A stretch of 36,911 bases of DNA. Origin: a virus. Shown here piece after piece: positions 30,184 to 36,911 of this stretch; position 1 is the first letter of the stretch; every line of letters starts with the position of its first letter. The stretch covers positions 1 through 36,911 of IMG/VR virus record IMGVR_UViG_3300048833_000738; one strand, given 5' to 3'. The notes beneath the pieces were generated by a model that did no database searches, was not told the DNA's origin, and was given only the letters and a program-made list of their open reading frames with translations. Both the position numbers and the translations under genes were made by a program.

Positions 30184-30227
30184 CCGCACCCGCGGGAATA
30201 TATCGACCCGCCACCCCCTGACAGATT
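30184..30227 (+). promoter_or_regulatory. Late promoter D (lysis/terminase arm)
   Basis: Plus strand: dyad CCG-CACCCG-CGG (30184-30195), GAATATATC, a 17-bp spacer and CAGATT as -10 (30222-30227). The distance from the dyad to the -10 is the same as in the other three copies. The bases before the dyad (GACACCCCCG) are also shared with promoter A. Transcription would start near 30234, with a leader of about 54 nt before the endolysin ATG, and there is alternating CG downstream. The remainder of 30174-30287 holds no gene. Confidence 0.7.
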
Positions 30228-30287
30228 GCCTCGATACGCGCGCGCCCGAGCACCGGGATCGGCTCGCTTTTCCAGGGGCACCTCGAA

Positions 30288-30773
30288 ATGATCATCAAGG
30301 GGAAGACGGCCGGCGGCATTGCCGGTGCCAGCGCTGCGGCAATCGCGCTGGCGATGGCGTTCATCCAGCCGTGGGAAGGGCGCGAACTCCGCGCCTACCA
30401 GGACATCGTCGGCGTATGGACCATCTGTGACGGCGAGACCAAGGGCGTTCGCGCCGGTGATGTGGCGACGCCCGCCCAGTGCGATGCCATGCTGGCGAAG
30501 AGTGTTCGCCAGTACGCCGCCGGTCTCGACGCCTGCGTTGTCCCTCAGCTGCCGGTGAAGGTCGAGGCGGCGCTCATCAGCTGGACCTACAATGTCGGCG
30601 TCGGCGCTGCCTGTGGCTCCACGCTGGTCAGGAAACTGAACGCCGGTGACCTTGTCGGCGCCTGCGACCAGCTCCTGCGCTGGGATCGTGCCGGCGGCCG
30701 TCAGGTCCGCGGCCTCACCAATCGTCGTATCGCCGAGCGCAAGCTCTGTCTCGAAGGCATTGCTTCGCCGTGA
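30288..30773 (+). CDS. SAR-type endolysin (GH24 lysozyme)
   Basis: A 161-residue T4-like lysozyme. The catalytic triad is Glu30, Asp39 and Thr45 in WEGRELRAYQDIVGVWT. An N-terminal weakly hydrophobic Ala/Gly segment (residues 8-26) acts as signal-anchor-release sequence, as in phage 21. It degrades murein after release from the membrane. It is the first gene of the late plus arm. No separate holin is seen before it; a SAR endolysin needs only a pinholin or leak. Confidence 0.9.
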   Translation: MIIKGKTAGGIAGASAAAIALAMAFIQPWEGRELRAYQDIVGVWTICDGETKGVRAGDVATPAQCDAMLAKSVRQYAAGLDACVVPQLPVKVEAALISWTYNVGVGAACGSTLVRKLNAGDLVGACDQLLRWDRAGGRQVRGLTNRRIAERKLCLEGIASP

Positions 30774-31189
30774 TGCTCGCCTTGATCCGCACCATCGGGC
30801 CTGTCGCGGCCATGCTCATCGGCATCGCCGGTGGCAGCACCCTGGTGGGCGCAGGCGCGTGGGCGTTCAATGAGTGGATCGACAATCCGCATGTGCACGC
30901 GCTCGCCACGCAGAAGGAGCGCGACGCCGCCACCATCCGCGTCATGGATGCCGCCAACCGCGCCGAGGTGGCGGAGCGTGCGCGCCAGCGTGCCGTCCTC
31001 GACACAGCCGTCGCCGCCTACGAGGCCGCGCTCGATGCCGGTGACGTTGCTCGCCGCGCCGCCGAAACTGCCCGTGACCAGGAGAGGGCCGACTATGAAC
31101 AGAAGCTCCGCGATGCGGGTCTCAGTGATCTTGTCACTGACGGCGATTTTGACTGGCTGCGGCGCCCACACGGGCCGGCACGTCGATGA
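30773..31189 (+). CDS. Rz: i-spanin (Rz-like)
   Basis: A 138-residue protein from ATG 30773 (TGATG overlap with the endolysin stop; a GTG one codon earlier is possible). An N-terminal membrane helix (IGPVAAMLIGIAGGSTLVGAG) is followed by a long charged helical periplasmic part typical of Rz. The o-spanin lies inside and beyond its 3' end in another frame, the classic Rz/Rz1 arrangement. It would fuse inner and outer membranes in the last lysis step. Confidence 0.8.
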   Translation: MLALIRTIGPVAAMLIGIAGGSTLVGAGAWAFNEWIDNPHVHALATQKERDAATIRVMDAANRAEVAERARQRAVLDTAVAAYEAALDAGDVARRAAETARDQERADYEQKLRDAGLSDLVTDGDFDWLRRPHGPARR

Positions 31190-31427
31190 GGCGGCTGCGC
31201 GCATCGGCGCCGTCAAGGCCGGCACCGAGCGGGTCCGCCAGCCCGAGGAATGCCGCACGGCGTGGCCGCTGCTCGACCGATCGCAGATCGTCGGCCGGGA
31301 GAAGCTCGTCGTGATCGACAAGTACGAAGCCTACATCACCGACACCATCAACCCGGCCAAGCGCCGGTGCTGGCAGTTCAACGAGACCGTAAACGCCGGC
31401 CTCGCCGACGCTGATGTGGGGCGCTGA
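31095..31427 (+). CDS. Rz1: o-spanin-like lipoprotein (Rz1-like, extended)
   Basis: A 110-residue protein starting at ATG 31095 inside the Rz-like gene in a different frame, with GGAGAGGG upstream. Residues 1-21 are a lipoprotein signal with the lipobox LTGC (Cys22). Typical Rz1 proteins are 40-80 residues and Pro-rich; this one is longer and ends with a C-terminal domain with two cysteines (Cys in PEECRTAW and RRCWQF). The location and lipobox support the spanin role; the extension is unusual. Confidence 0.75.
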   Translation: MNRSSAMRVSVILSLTAILTGCGAHTGRHVDEAAARIGAVKAGTERVRQPEECRTAWPLLDRSQIVGREKLVVIDKYEAYITDTINPAKRRCWQFNETVNAGLADADVGR

Positions 31428-31429
31428 GC

Positions 31430-31861
31430 GTGGACATCTACACCCTTCAGAGCATCGTCGGCGCAATCGTCCCTTTGCTGTCGGTGATCGGCCCGGCGGC
31501 CGGAGCCATCTACACCTGGATTGCCACCCGCAACGCGGCCGCCCGAAAGGAGATCGCCGATCTCAGCGCCTTGGTGGCCACGCTGGTGAAACGTCTCGAT
31601 GCCAGCGACCTGCAGCATCAGGCGGCAGCCCACACGGCCGAAGCCCTGGCCGCGACAGCCACCAGCCTCGCCGATCACGACAAGCGCATCCAGGCTGTGG
31701 AAGGCGAACTCAGGCATCTGCCCGACAAGGATATGGTCAACGAGCTGAAGCTCGCGATCTCCGACCTGAATGGCACCGTGAAGGCCATGGACGCCCAGCT
31801 GAACGGGCTCAGCTACACCGTCAAGAGCATCGACGGCTACCTCCGGGATGACAGCAAATGA
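31430..31861 (+). CDS. DUF2730-like protein (Mu gp25-type)
   Basis: A 143-residue protein with GTG start at 31430. It has an N-terminal membrane helix (AIVPLLSVIGPAAGAIYTWI) and a long coiled coil. This matches the Mu gp25/DUF2730 protein in the same place after the lysis genes. The family function is unknown. ATGA overlap with the next gene. Confidence 0.75.
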   Translation: MDIYTLQSIVGAIVPLLSVIGPAAGAIYTWIATRNAAARKEIADLSALVATLVKRLDASDLQHQAAAHTAEALAATATSLADHDKRIQAVEGELRHLPDKDMVNELKLAISDLNGTVKAMDAQLNGLSYTVKSIDGYLRDDSK

Positions 31862-32160
31862 CCACCTCCTACGACGAGCACCTGACGCTCAACGCCCGCC
31901 TGGTGATCCTTAAGGAACTCGCTGTGCAGCCGGACGGCCGCCTCAACGAAGCCATCCTCGAGAAGGTTCTGGACGCGTTCGGACATCGCCGGTCCCGCGA
32001 GTGGATCAGAACTCAGCTGCGCAAGCTGGAGGAACTGTCGGCCATCAAGCTCACCGAACCCGGTACCGTCCTGGTCGCCGCGATCACCCGCACTGGCGTG
32101 GACCATGTCGAGTCCCGTTCGTTCCTCGACGGCGTAGCGCGGCCGTCACTGGGTGGATGA
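31858..32160 (+). CDS. Small winged-helix phage protein (Mu gp26-type)
   Basis: A 100-residue protein with the motif LVILKELAVQPDGRLNE, FGHRRSREWIRTQLRKLEELSAI and an end like GVARPSLGG. This pattern belongs to the VpaChn25_0724-type phage proteins, which look like winged helices and lie between the DUF2730 and DUF3486 genes. It may help terminase or regulate late genes; unknown. Confidence 0.75.
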   Translation: MTTSYDEHLTLNARLVILKELAVQPDGRLNEAILEKVLDAFGHRRSREWIRTQLRKLEELSAIKLTEPGTVLVAAITRTGVDHVESRSFLDGVARPSLGG

Positions 32161-32161
32161 C

Positions 32162-32743
32162 ATGGCGTCCGATAGCGAGCGCAAGGGCCGTGGCCGCCTG
32201 TCGACCTTGGACATGCTGCCCGATGAGGCGCAGCCCGACCTGGTCTGGCTGAACCAGGAGCTGCGCGAGAACAAGCGTCCTCAGGTCGAGCTCCTCGACA
32301 TCTTCAACGCGCGCCTCGCGACCCACGGGCTCGAGCCGATCAGCAAGTCCACCTTCTCCCGCTACTCGGTCCGCAAGGCCGTGCAGTTCAAGGAGCTGGA
32401 TGCCACCATGCGCATGTCGCGCGAGCTCGCCGAGATGCTCGGCACCGACAGCGCCGACAAGATGACGATCACCCTGTCGAACCTCCTGCAGGTCACGGCG
32501 GTCAAGCTGATCGAAGCCGAAGGCAGCAGCCTTGCGGCGAAGGACCTGATGGAGCTCGGCCGCGCCGCCCAGGCGGCCATCGGCGCGCAGAAGCAGTCGG
32601 CGGACTATCGCCGGCTGCTCGAGCGCGAGTTCGTCCAGAAGGTCGAGGAAGCGAAGAAGGAAGTTGCTGCGGTCGGGCGGGCGCATGGCGTCTCCCCCGA
32701 TGCCATGCAGAAGATCACCGACATCCTGTCAGGGGTCGCCTGA
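32162..32743 (+). CDS. Terminase small subunit-like protein (DUF3486, Mu gp27)
   Basis: A 193-residue protein from ATG 32162. DUF3486 pattern: SKSTFSRYSVRKAVQF, LLQVTAVKLIEAEGSSLAAKDLMELGRAAQAA. The first 30 residues include LSTLDMLPDEAQPDLVWLNQEL. Family members act as DNA-recognition part of the terminase in Mu-like phages. An in-frame GTG at 32153 is possible. ATG of the large subunit overlaps its stop. Confidence 0.85.
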   Translation: MASDSERKGRGRLSTLDMLPDEAQPDLVWLNQELRENKRPQVELLDIFNARLATHGLEPISKSTFSRYSVRKAVQFKELDATMRMSRELAEMLGTDSADKMTITLSNLLQVTAVKLIEAEGSSLAAKDLMELGRAAQAAIGAQKQSADYRRLLEREFVQKVEEAKKEVAAVGRAHGVSPDAMQKITDILSGVA

Positions 32744-34149
32744 TGGGCAATGCGCGCGCCGTCCCCGAGAACACAAGCGCGATCTTCCTCCCCTACCAGG
32801 ACCGCTGGATCAGGGACCGGTCACGGCTGAAGCTCATGGAGAAGAGCAGGCAGATCGGTCTCAGCTGGTCGACCGCCTATGGGCAGGTGTCGCGGGTTGC
32901 GCTGGCTGGCGCCCGCTTCGACGAGTGGGTCTCTTCGCGCGACGAGATCCAGTCGCGGCTCTATCTCGAGGACTGCAAGCTCTGGGCGCGCATCGCTGAC
33001 GTCGTCGCCCGCGACCTGGGCGAGGTGGTCATCGACGAGCAGAAGCACAGCGCCCATGTGCTCTCCTTCGCCAATGGCAAGCGCATCCACTCGATGTCGT
33101 CGAACCCGGATGCGCAGGCCGGCAAGCGCGGCAGCCGTGTCCTCGACGAGTTCGCGCTCCACCCCGATCCGCGCAAGCTATGGACCATCGCCTATCCGGG
33201 CATAACCTGGGGCGGCCAGATGGAGGTGATTTCCACCCATCGCGGCTCGCAGAACTTCTTCAACCAGCTGGTCCGCGAGATCAAGGAAAGCGGTAACCCC
33301 AAGAAGATCAGCCTCCACACCGTCACGCTGCAGAACGCCCTCGAGGCTGGCTTCCTCTGGAAGCTGCAGCAGAACCTGGCTGCCGACGACGAGCGCCAGG
33401 ACATGGACGAGGCCACCTATTTCGACTGGGTAAAGTCAGGCGCCGCCGACGAGGAGAGCTTCCTCCAGGAGTACATGTGCCAGCCGGCCGACGACGATGC
33501 GGCGTTCCTCGAATACGACCTGATCGCCTCGGCCGAATACGGCCGTGAGGTGTCGTGGCAGACGCCGGAAGGCGGCGTCCTCTACGCCGGCGTCGACATC
33601 GGCCGGAAGAAGGACCTGACCGTCCTGTGGGTGGTCGAGAAGCTCGGCGACGTTCTCTACACGCGGCATGTCGAAGAGCTGTCGAAGATGCGCAAGTCGG
33701 AGCAGGAGAAGGTGCTCTGGCCGTGGTTCGAGAAGTGCGCGCGGATCTGCATAGATCAGACCGGCCTCGGCATCGGCTGGGTCGATGACGCCCAGGACAA
33801 GTTCGGCCTGTACCGCGTTGAGGGCGTGAGCTTCACCGCGGCCACCAAGGAGGCGCTGGCCTACCCGATCCGCTCGCGCATGGAAGATCGCCGCATCCGC
33901 ATCCCGCACAGCGGCCAGATCCGGGCCGACCTGCGCCAGGTGACCAAGCAGGTGACCGCCGCTGGCAACATCCGCTTCACCGCCGAGCGAACACCTGACG
34001 GCCACGCCGACCGCTTCTGGGCGCTGGGTCTCGCCATCCATGCGGCCGATGGCGTGCCAGCGCAGTCGTGGCGACCGTTGAACGGCCCGGCTCCCGCGAC
34101 CCAGCCAGGCGGCACACGCACCCTCGACGACGATTGGATACCGGCATGA
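32743..34149 (+). CDS. Terminase large subunit (Mu gp28-type)
   Basis: A 468-residue protein. The ATPase part has EKSRQIGLSW (variant Walker A, residues 33-42) and VLDEFALHP (Walker B). The RNase H-type nuclease follows with YAGVDIGRKKDLTVLW and CIDQTGLGIGW. It packages DNA into proheads by headful mode, as in Mu, including flanking host DNA. The small subunit-like gene precedes and the portal gene follows, with overlaps at both ends. Confidence 0.93.
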   Translation: MGNARAVPENTSAIFLPYQDRWIRDRSRLKLMEKSRQIGLSWSTAYGQVSRVALAGARFDEWVSSRDEIQSRLYLEDCKLWARIADVVARDLGEVVIDEQKHSAHVLSFANGKRIHSMSSNPDAQAGKRGSRVLDEFALHPDPRKLWTIAYPGITWGGQMEVISTHRGSQNFFNQLVREIKESGNPKKISLHTVTLQNALEAGFLWKLQQNLAADDERQDMDEATYFDWVKSGAADEESFLQEYMCQPADDDAAFLEYDLIASAEYGREVSWQTPEGGVLYAGVDIGRKKDLTVLWVVEKLGDVLYTRHVEELSKMRKSEQEKVLWPWFEKCARICIDQTGLGIGWVDDAQDKFGLYRVEGVSFTAATKEALAYPIRSRMEDRRIRIPHSGQIRADLRQVTKQVTAAGNIRFTAERTPDGHADRFWALGLAIHAADGVPAQSWRPLNGPAPATQPGGTRTLDDDWIPA

Positions 34150-36179
34150 ACTGGCTTCAGAATTTCGCCGTGAAGGCACTCGGCCTACGCCATGTCAGCC
34201 AGGCGACGGGCATGCAGACGCTGCTACGCCGGACCCGCTTCGACTACCGCAAGGAAGTGGGCGACATGCTCGACGCCTCGGTGGTTACTGCGCCTATCCA
34301 GTGGGTGCAGCGCTCGCTGCCCGAGGCGCGCCTAACGGTGCGCCGCACCCAGCGTGACGGCACTACCGATGAGGTCGCCGACCATCCGATGCTGGCGCTG
34401 ATCCAGCGCCCGAACCCCTACTACGGCGACCTCGCCCTCTGGGCCGGCACGGTGTTCTCGTACCTCATCGACGGCAATGCCTACTGGATCAAGCTTCGCA
34501 ACGGCCTCAACCGTCCGGCCGAACTGTGGTGGGTGCCACATTGGACCATGGAGCCGAAAGGCTCCGAGGACGGCACCGTCTTCATCGAGCGCTACGAGTA
34601 CCGGCCGGGTGGCGGCCAGGTAATTACCTACAGCCCCGCTGACGTGGTGCACTTCCGCCATGGCATCAACCCGCGCAATCCGCGCAAGGGTCTGTCGCCG
34701 ATGGATGGCGTGCTGCGCGAGATCTTCATGGACCTCGAAAGCTCCAACTTCGTCGCCTCACTGCTGCGTAACATGGGCACGCCCGGCATGGTCCTGTCGC
34801 CGAAGAACGGCGGCGTGTCTCCCGAGGACGTCGAGGCGACCAAGACGTGGCTGAAGCAGGCTTTCGGCGGCGATCGCCGAGGCGAGCCGCTGGTGCTGGG
34901 CGCACCCACTGATGTCGCGCCTTATGGCTTCAATCCGCAGCAGATGAACATGTCGGAGGCGCGCGACATCGCCGAGGAGCGCGTTTGCGCCTCGATCGGT
35001 GTCGCCGCCGCAGTGATCGGTTTCGGCGCCGGCCTGCAGTCGACCAAGGTGGGCGCCACCATGGCCGAGCTGCGTAAGCTTTCCTGGCAGAACGGCGTTC
35101 TTCCTGTTGGGCGGGTCTTCGCCGACGAACTCGACCGGTCCCTGTTGCCCGACTTCGGCAACACGGCCGGCCTGCGCACTGGGTGGGATACGTCCGAAGT
35201 CCAGGCGCTGCAGGACGACATGGCGCAGCTCGCCGCCCGCCTCAACACCGCGATCGGCGGCGGATGGGCACAGGTGGCCGAAGGCCGTGAAGCAATGGGC
35301 TGGGACGTCGAGGATGCTGATCGCATCTACCTCCGCCCGGCCATGGCGATCGAAACGCCGGTGGGTGCGAGGTCGAAGCCGAAGGCTCTCCACACCGCCG
35401 AGGAAAAGGCAGTGGCGAGCCGGCAGGCTCGGTTGGCAGGACGCGCCTACGCCGCCGCCCTCGATCGACAGCAGGAAGGTCTCTCCAAGGCGATGGATCA
35501 GCGGCTGACCCGCTTCTTCGGCAGCTTCGGCAAGGCCGCTGGCAGGCTGGCCAAGCCGCTCCTGAAGGCGCGCACCGACCACGAGGAGAAGGCAGACGCG
35601 GACACGATCGAGGCCATCCTGGAAGCCCTCGGCATCGAGACCCACCGGGCCACCTTCGCCGGTCTGTTCCAAGGCCATTATCTCGACGTGGCCAAGGCGG
35701 TTTCCGAGGCCGCCTCCCTTGCAGGCATCAGCGGCAGCCTCCCCGATCCGGTGGCCCGAGCGGTAACCGCGGCGGGCGGCAAGCGCGCGGGGATGATCGA
35801 CCTCGCCAAGCAATCCCGCGCGGCGCTGTTCGATGCCTTGGCCGAAGGTCGGGCAGAGGGCGAAGGTGCCGAGGCGCTTGCGGCCCGGATCGCCCAGTAT
35901 GTCGAGGCCGGGCCATGGGGCAGCGTCGAGACGCGCGCGCGTACCATCGCGCGGACCGAGACCAAGTACGCCCAGAACGTCTCGACCATCGAGCGGGCCA
36001 AGGCCGCCAACGTCGAGCAGTTCATCGTCCATGACGGGCGGCTCGGCCCGGGCCGTTCGTTGCCCGACCATATCGCCCGCGATGGCTCGATCGTCTCCGC
36101 CGCCCAGGCCGAGCAGATGGCAGCGGACGAGCACCCCAACGGCACCCTTAGCTTTTCACCCTATTTCGGCGAGGACTGA
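34146..36179 (+). CDS. Portal protein fused to a MuF-type domain
   Basis: A 677-residue protein from ATG 34146. Residues 20-400 are an HK97-type portal: APIQWVQRSLPEARLTV, IDGNAYWIKLRNG, DVVHFRHGINP and a helical part with MGTPGMVLSP and QSTKVGATMAELRK. The C-terminal region (about 480-677) resembles the MuF/SPP1 gp7 head morphogenesis domain: RARTIARTETKYAQNVSTIER and FIVHDGRLGP, ending in HPNGTLSFSPYF, where Cys of the usual HPNCRC is absent. Portal and MuF are separate genes in Mu (gp29, gp30). The fusion is seen; the MuF family match is by motif. Confidence 0.82.
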   Translation: MNWLQNFAVKALGLRHVSQATGMQTLLRRTRFDYRKEVGDMLDASVVTAPIQWVQRSLPEARLTVRRTQRDGTTDEVADHPMLALIQRPNPYYGDLALWAGTVFSYLIDGNAYWIKLRNGLNRPAELWWVPHWTMEPKGSEDGTVFIERYEYRPGGGQVITYSPADVVHFRHGINPRNPRKGLSPMDGVLREIFMDLESSNFVASLLRNMGTPGMVLSPKNGGVSPEDVEATKTWLKQAFGGDRRGEPLVLGAPTDVAPYGFNPQQMNMSEARDIAEERVCASIGVAAAVIGFGAGLQSTKVGATMAELRKLSWQNGVLPVGRVFADELDRSLLPDFGNTAGLRTGWDTSEVQALQDDMAQLAARLNTAIGGGWAQVAEGREAMGWDVEDADRIYLRPAMAIETPVGARSKPKALHTAEEKAVASRQARLAGRAYAAALDRQQEGLSKAMDQRLTRFFGSFGKAAGRLAKPLLKARTDHEEKADADTIEAILEALGIETHRATFAGLFQGHYLDVAKAVSEAASLAGISGSLPDPVARAVTAAGGKRAGMIDLAKQSRAALFDALAEGRAEGEGAEALAARIAQYVEAGPWGSVETRARTIARTETKYAQNVSTIERAKAANVEQFIVHDGRLGPGRSLPDHIARDGSIVSAAQAEQMAADEHPNGTLSFSPYFGED

Positions 36180-36182
36180 CCC

Positions 36183-36911
36183 ATGAAGACCGAAACCAAG
36201 AGCCTCCTTGTGGAGAAGATGGACGACGCCGGCCACGGCATCGCTCGCCTCGCCACCCTGGCTGAGATCGACCACGACGGCGACACCTACGACCCCGGCG
36301 CCTTCGCCTGGAAGGATGGCGGCGGGCAGTGGGTGCCGATGCTGCCGGCGCACGATCGCCGCGCGATGCCGTTCGGCAAGAGCCGCGTCTACGAGGATGC
36401 GGGCACGGCCTACGCCGAGCTGCACCTCAACCTCGAGACCTCGGCTGGGAAGGAATGGCACTCGGCGCTGAAGTTCGACCTGGCGACTGGCAAGCCAGCG
36501 CAGGAGTGGTCGTATGGCTTCGGCGTCGTCGACGCCACCTACGAGCAGCGAGGCGATGACCGCGTCCGCCGCCTGAAGAAGCTGGACGTCCATGAGGTGT
36601 CGCCCGTGATCCGTGGCGCTGGCGTCGGCACCGCGACGCTCTCGATGAAGTCGCGCGGCGGCACCTTCGCCGAGCAGATCGACGCCGTGGTTGCTGAGCT
36701 CGACGACATCGTCGAGCGGGCCGGCGGCATCGCCGTCCTGCGCAGCAGCCAAGGCCGCGACATGAGCAAGGCGCGGCTCGATCAGCTGGCCTCCCTCAAG
36801 GCCCGGCTCGAGCAGCTCCTCGCGCCCATCGATACGGCCGACGACCCGGTAGCTGAGGCTTTGGCAGCCGAGTTCCTGACCCGCGACGCGCGGCGCCGGG
36901 CAGGCCTGTGA
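36183..36911 (+). CDS. Prohead protease (HK97 family)
   Basis: A 242-residue protein from ATG 36183. HK97 protease pattern: IDHDGDTYDPGAF near residue 30, His57 in PAHDRRAMPFG, Ser110 in WSYGFGV and Glu138 in HEVSPV, followed by a charged helical tail (residues 165-235) that may act as a scaffold. It cuts the N-terminal domain of the capsid protein during maturation. The capsid gene is not next to it but 17 kb away on the other strand. The stop codon is the last triplet of the window. Confidence 0.9.
   Translation: MKTETKSLLVEKMDDAGHGIARLATLAEIDHDGDTYDPGAFAWKDGGGQWVPMLPAHDRRAMPFGKSRVYEDAGTAYAELHLNLETSAGKEWHSALKFDLATGKPAQEWSYGFGVVDATYEQRGDDRVRRLKKLDVHEVSPVIRGAGVGTATLSMKSRGGTFAEQIDAVVAELDDIVERAGGIAVLRSSQGRDMSKARLDQLASLKARLEQLLAPIDTADDPVAEALAAEFLTRDARRRAGL

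Noticed and set aside
1-36911. Phage att ends, tRNA genes, insertion sequences
   Set aside because: No terminal inverted TG...CA ends or transposase-binding repeats could be recognised at the borders, no tRNA-like cloverleaf was noticed, and the only transposase is the phage's own.

Overview
The window looks like most or all of a Mu-like (transposable) temperate siphophage or prophage in a high-GC alphaproteobacterium, probably of the Hyphomicrobiales/Rhizobiales type. The host guess rests on roughly two-thirds G+C by eye, the style of the proteins and frequent GTG/TTG starts; it is inference. The phage type rests on a DDE transposase of the MuA family, a MuB-type ATPase, a GemA-like protein, a Mor/C-type activator, a Mu gp27/gp28-type terminase pair, a tape measure protein and no tail sheath gene. 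No att ends are visible: the window starts and stops exactly at stop codons.

Layout. 1-12166, minus strand: tail fibre proteins, tail tip, hub proteins, tape measure, tail chaperones with a probable -1 frameshift, major tail protein, tail completion proteins and an adenine methylase. 12423-13642, plus strand: a two-gene insert (zinc-ribbon-like protein and a secreted SH3-SGNH hydrolase). 13636-19773, minus: a lectin-like/SGNH hydrolase protein, head-tail connectors, two unknown proteins, an Acb2-type cyclic-nucleotide sponge, and the HK97-fold major capsid protein. 20115-21339, minus: a lysogeny cassette of S24 repressor, small membrane protein and a 74-aa ORF with a probable CTG start. 21433-30173, plus: a tightly overlapped early operon (Cro-like protein, ParB-like protein, transposase, ATPase, DUF3164, GemA, many small proteins) that ends in the Mor/C-like activator. 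30288-36911, plus: lysis genes, terminase, a portal-MuF fusion and the prohead protease.

How it fits together. Repressor and early operon face each other across about 95 bp that hold tandem 14-bp operator palindromes. The last early gene encodes the presumed late activator. Four copies of one promoter module are found: a dyad CCG-N6-CGG, then GGATATTTC or a relative, a 17-bp spacer and a -10 like TAGCTT, with identical spacing in all four. One lies upstream of the lysis/terminase arm (plus), one of the capsid operon (minus), one of the methylase (minus) and one of the tail operon (minus). This parallels the four C-activated late promoters of Mu, including the one for its DNA modification gene. 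Compared with the usual Mu-like order, the capsid-to-tail-fibre block is inverted and sits on the far side of the repressor, so late transcription diverges from the centre.
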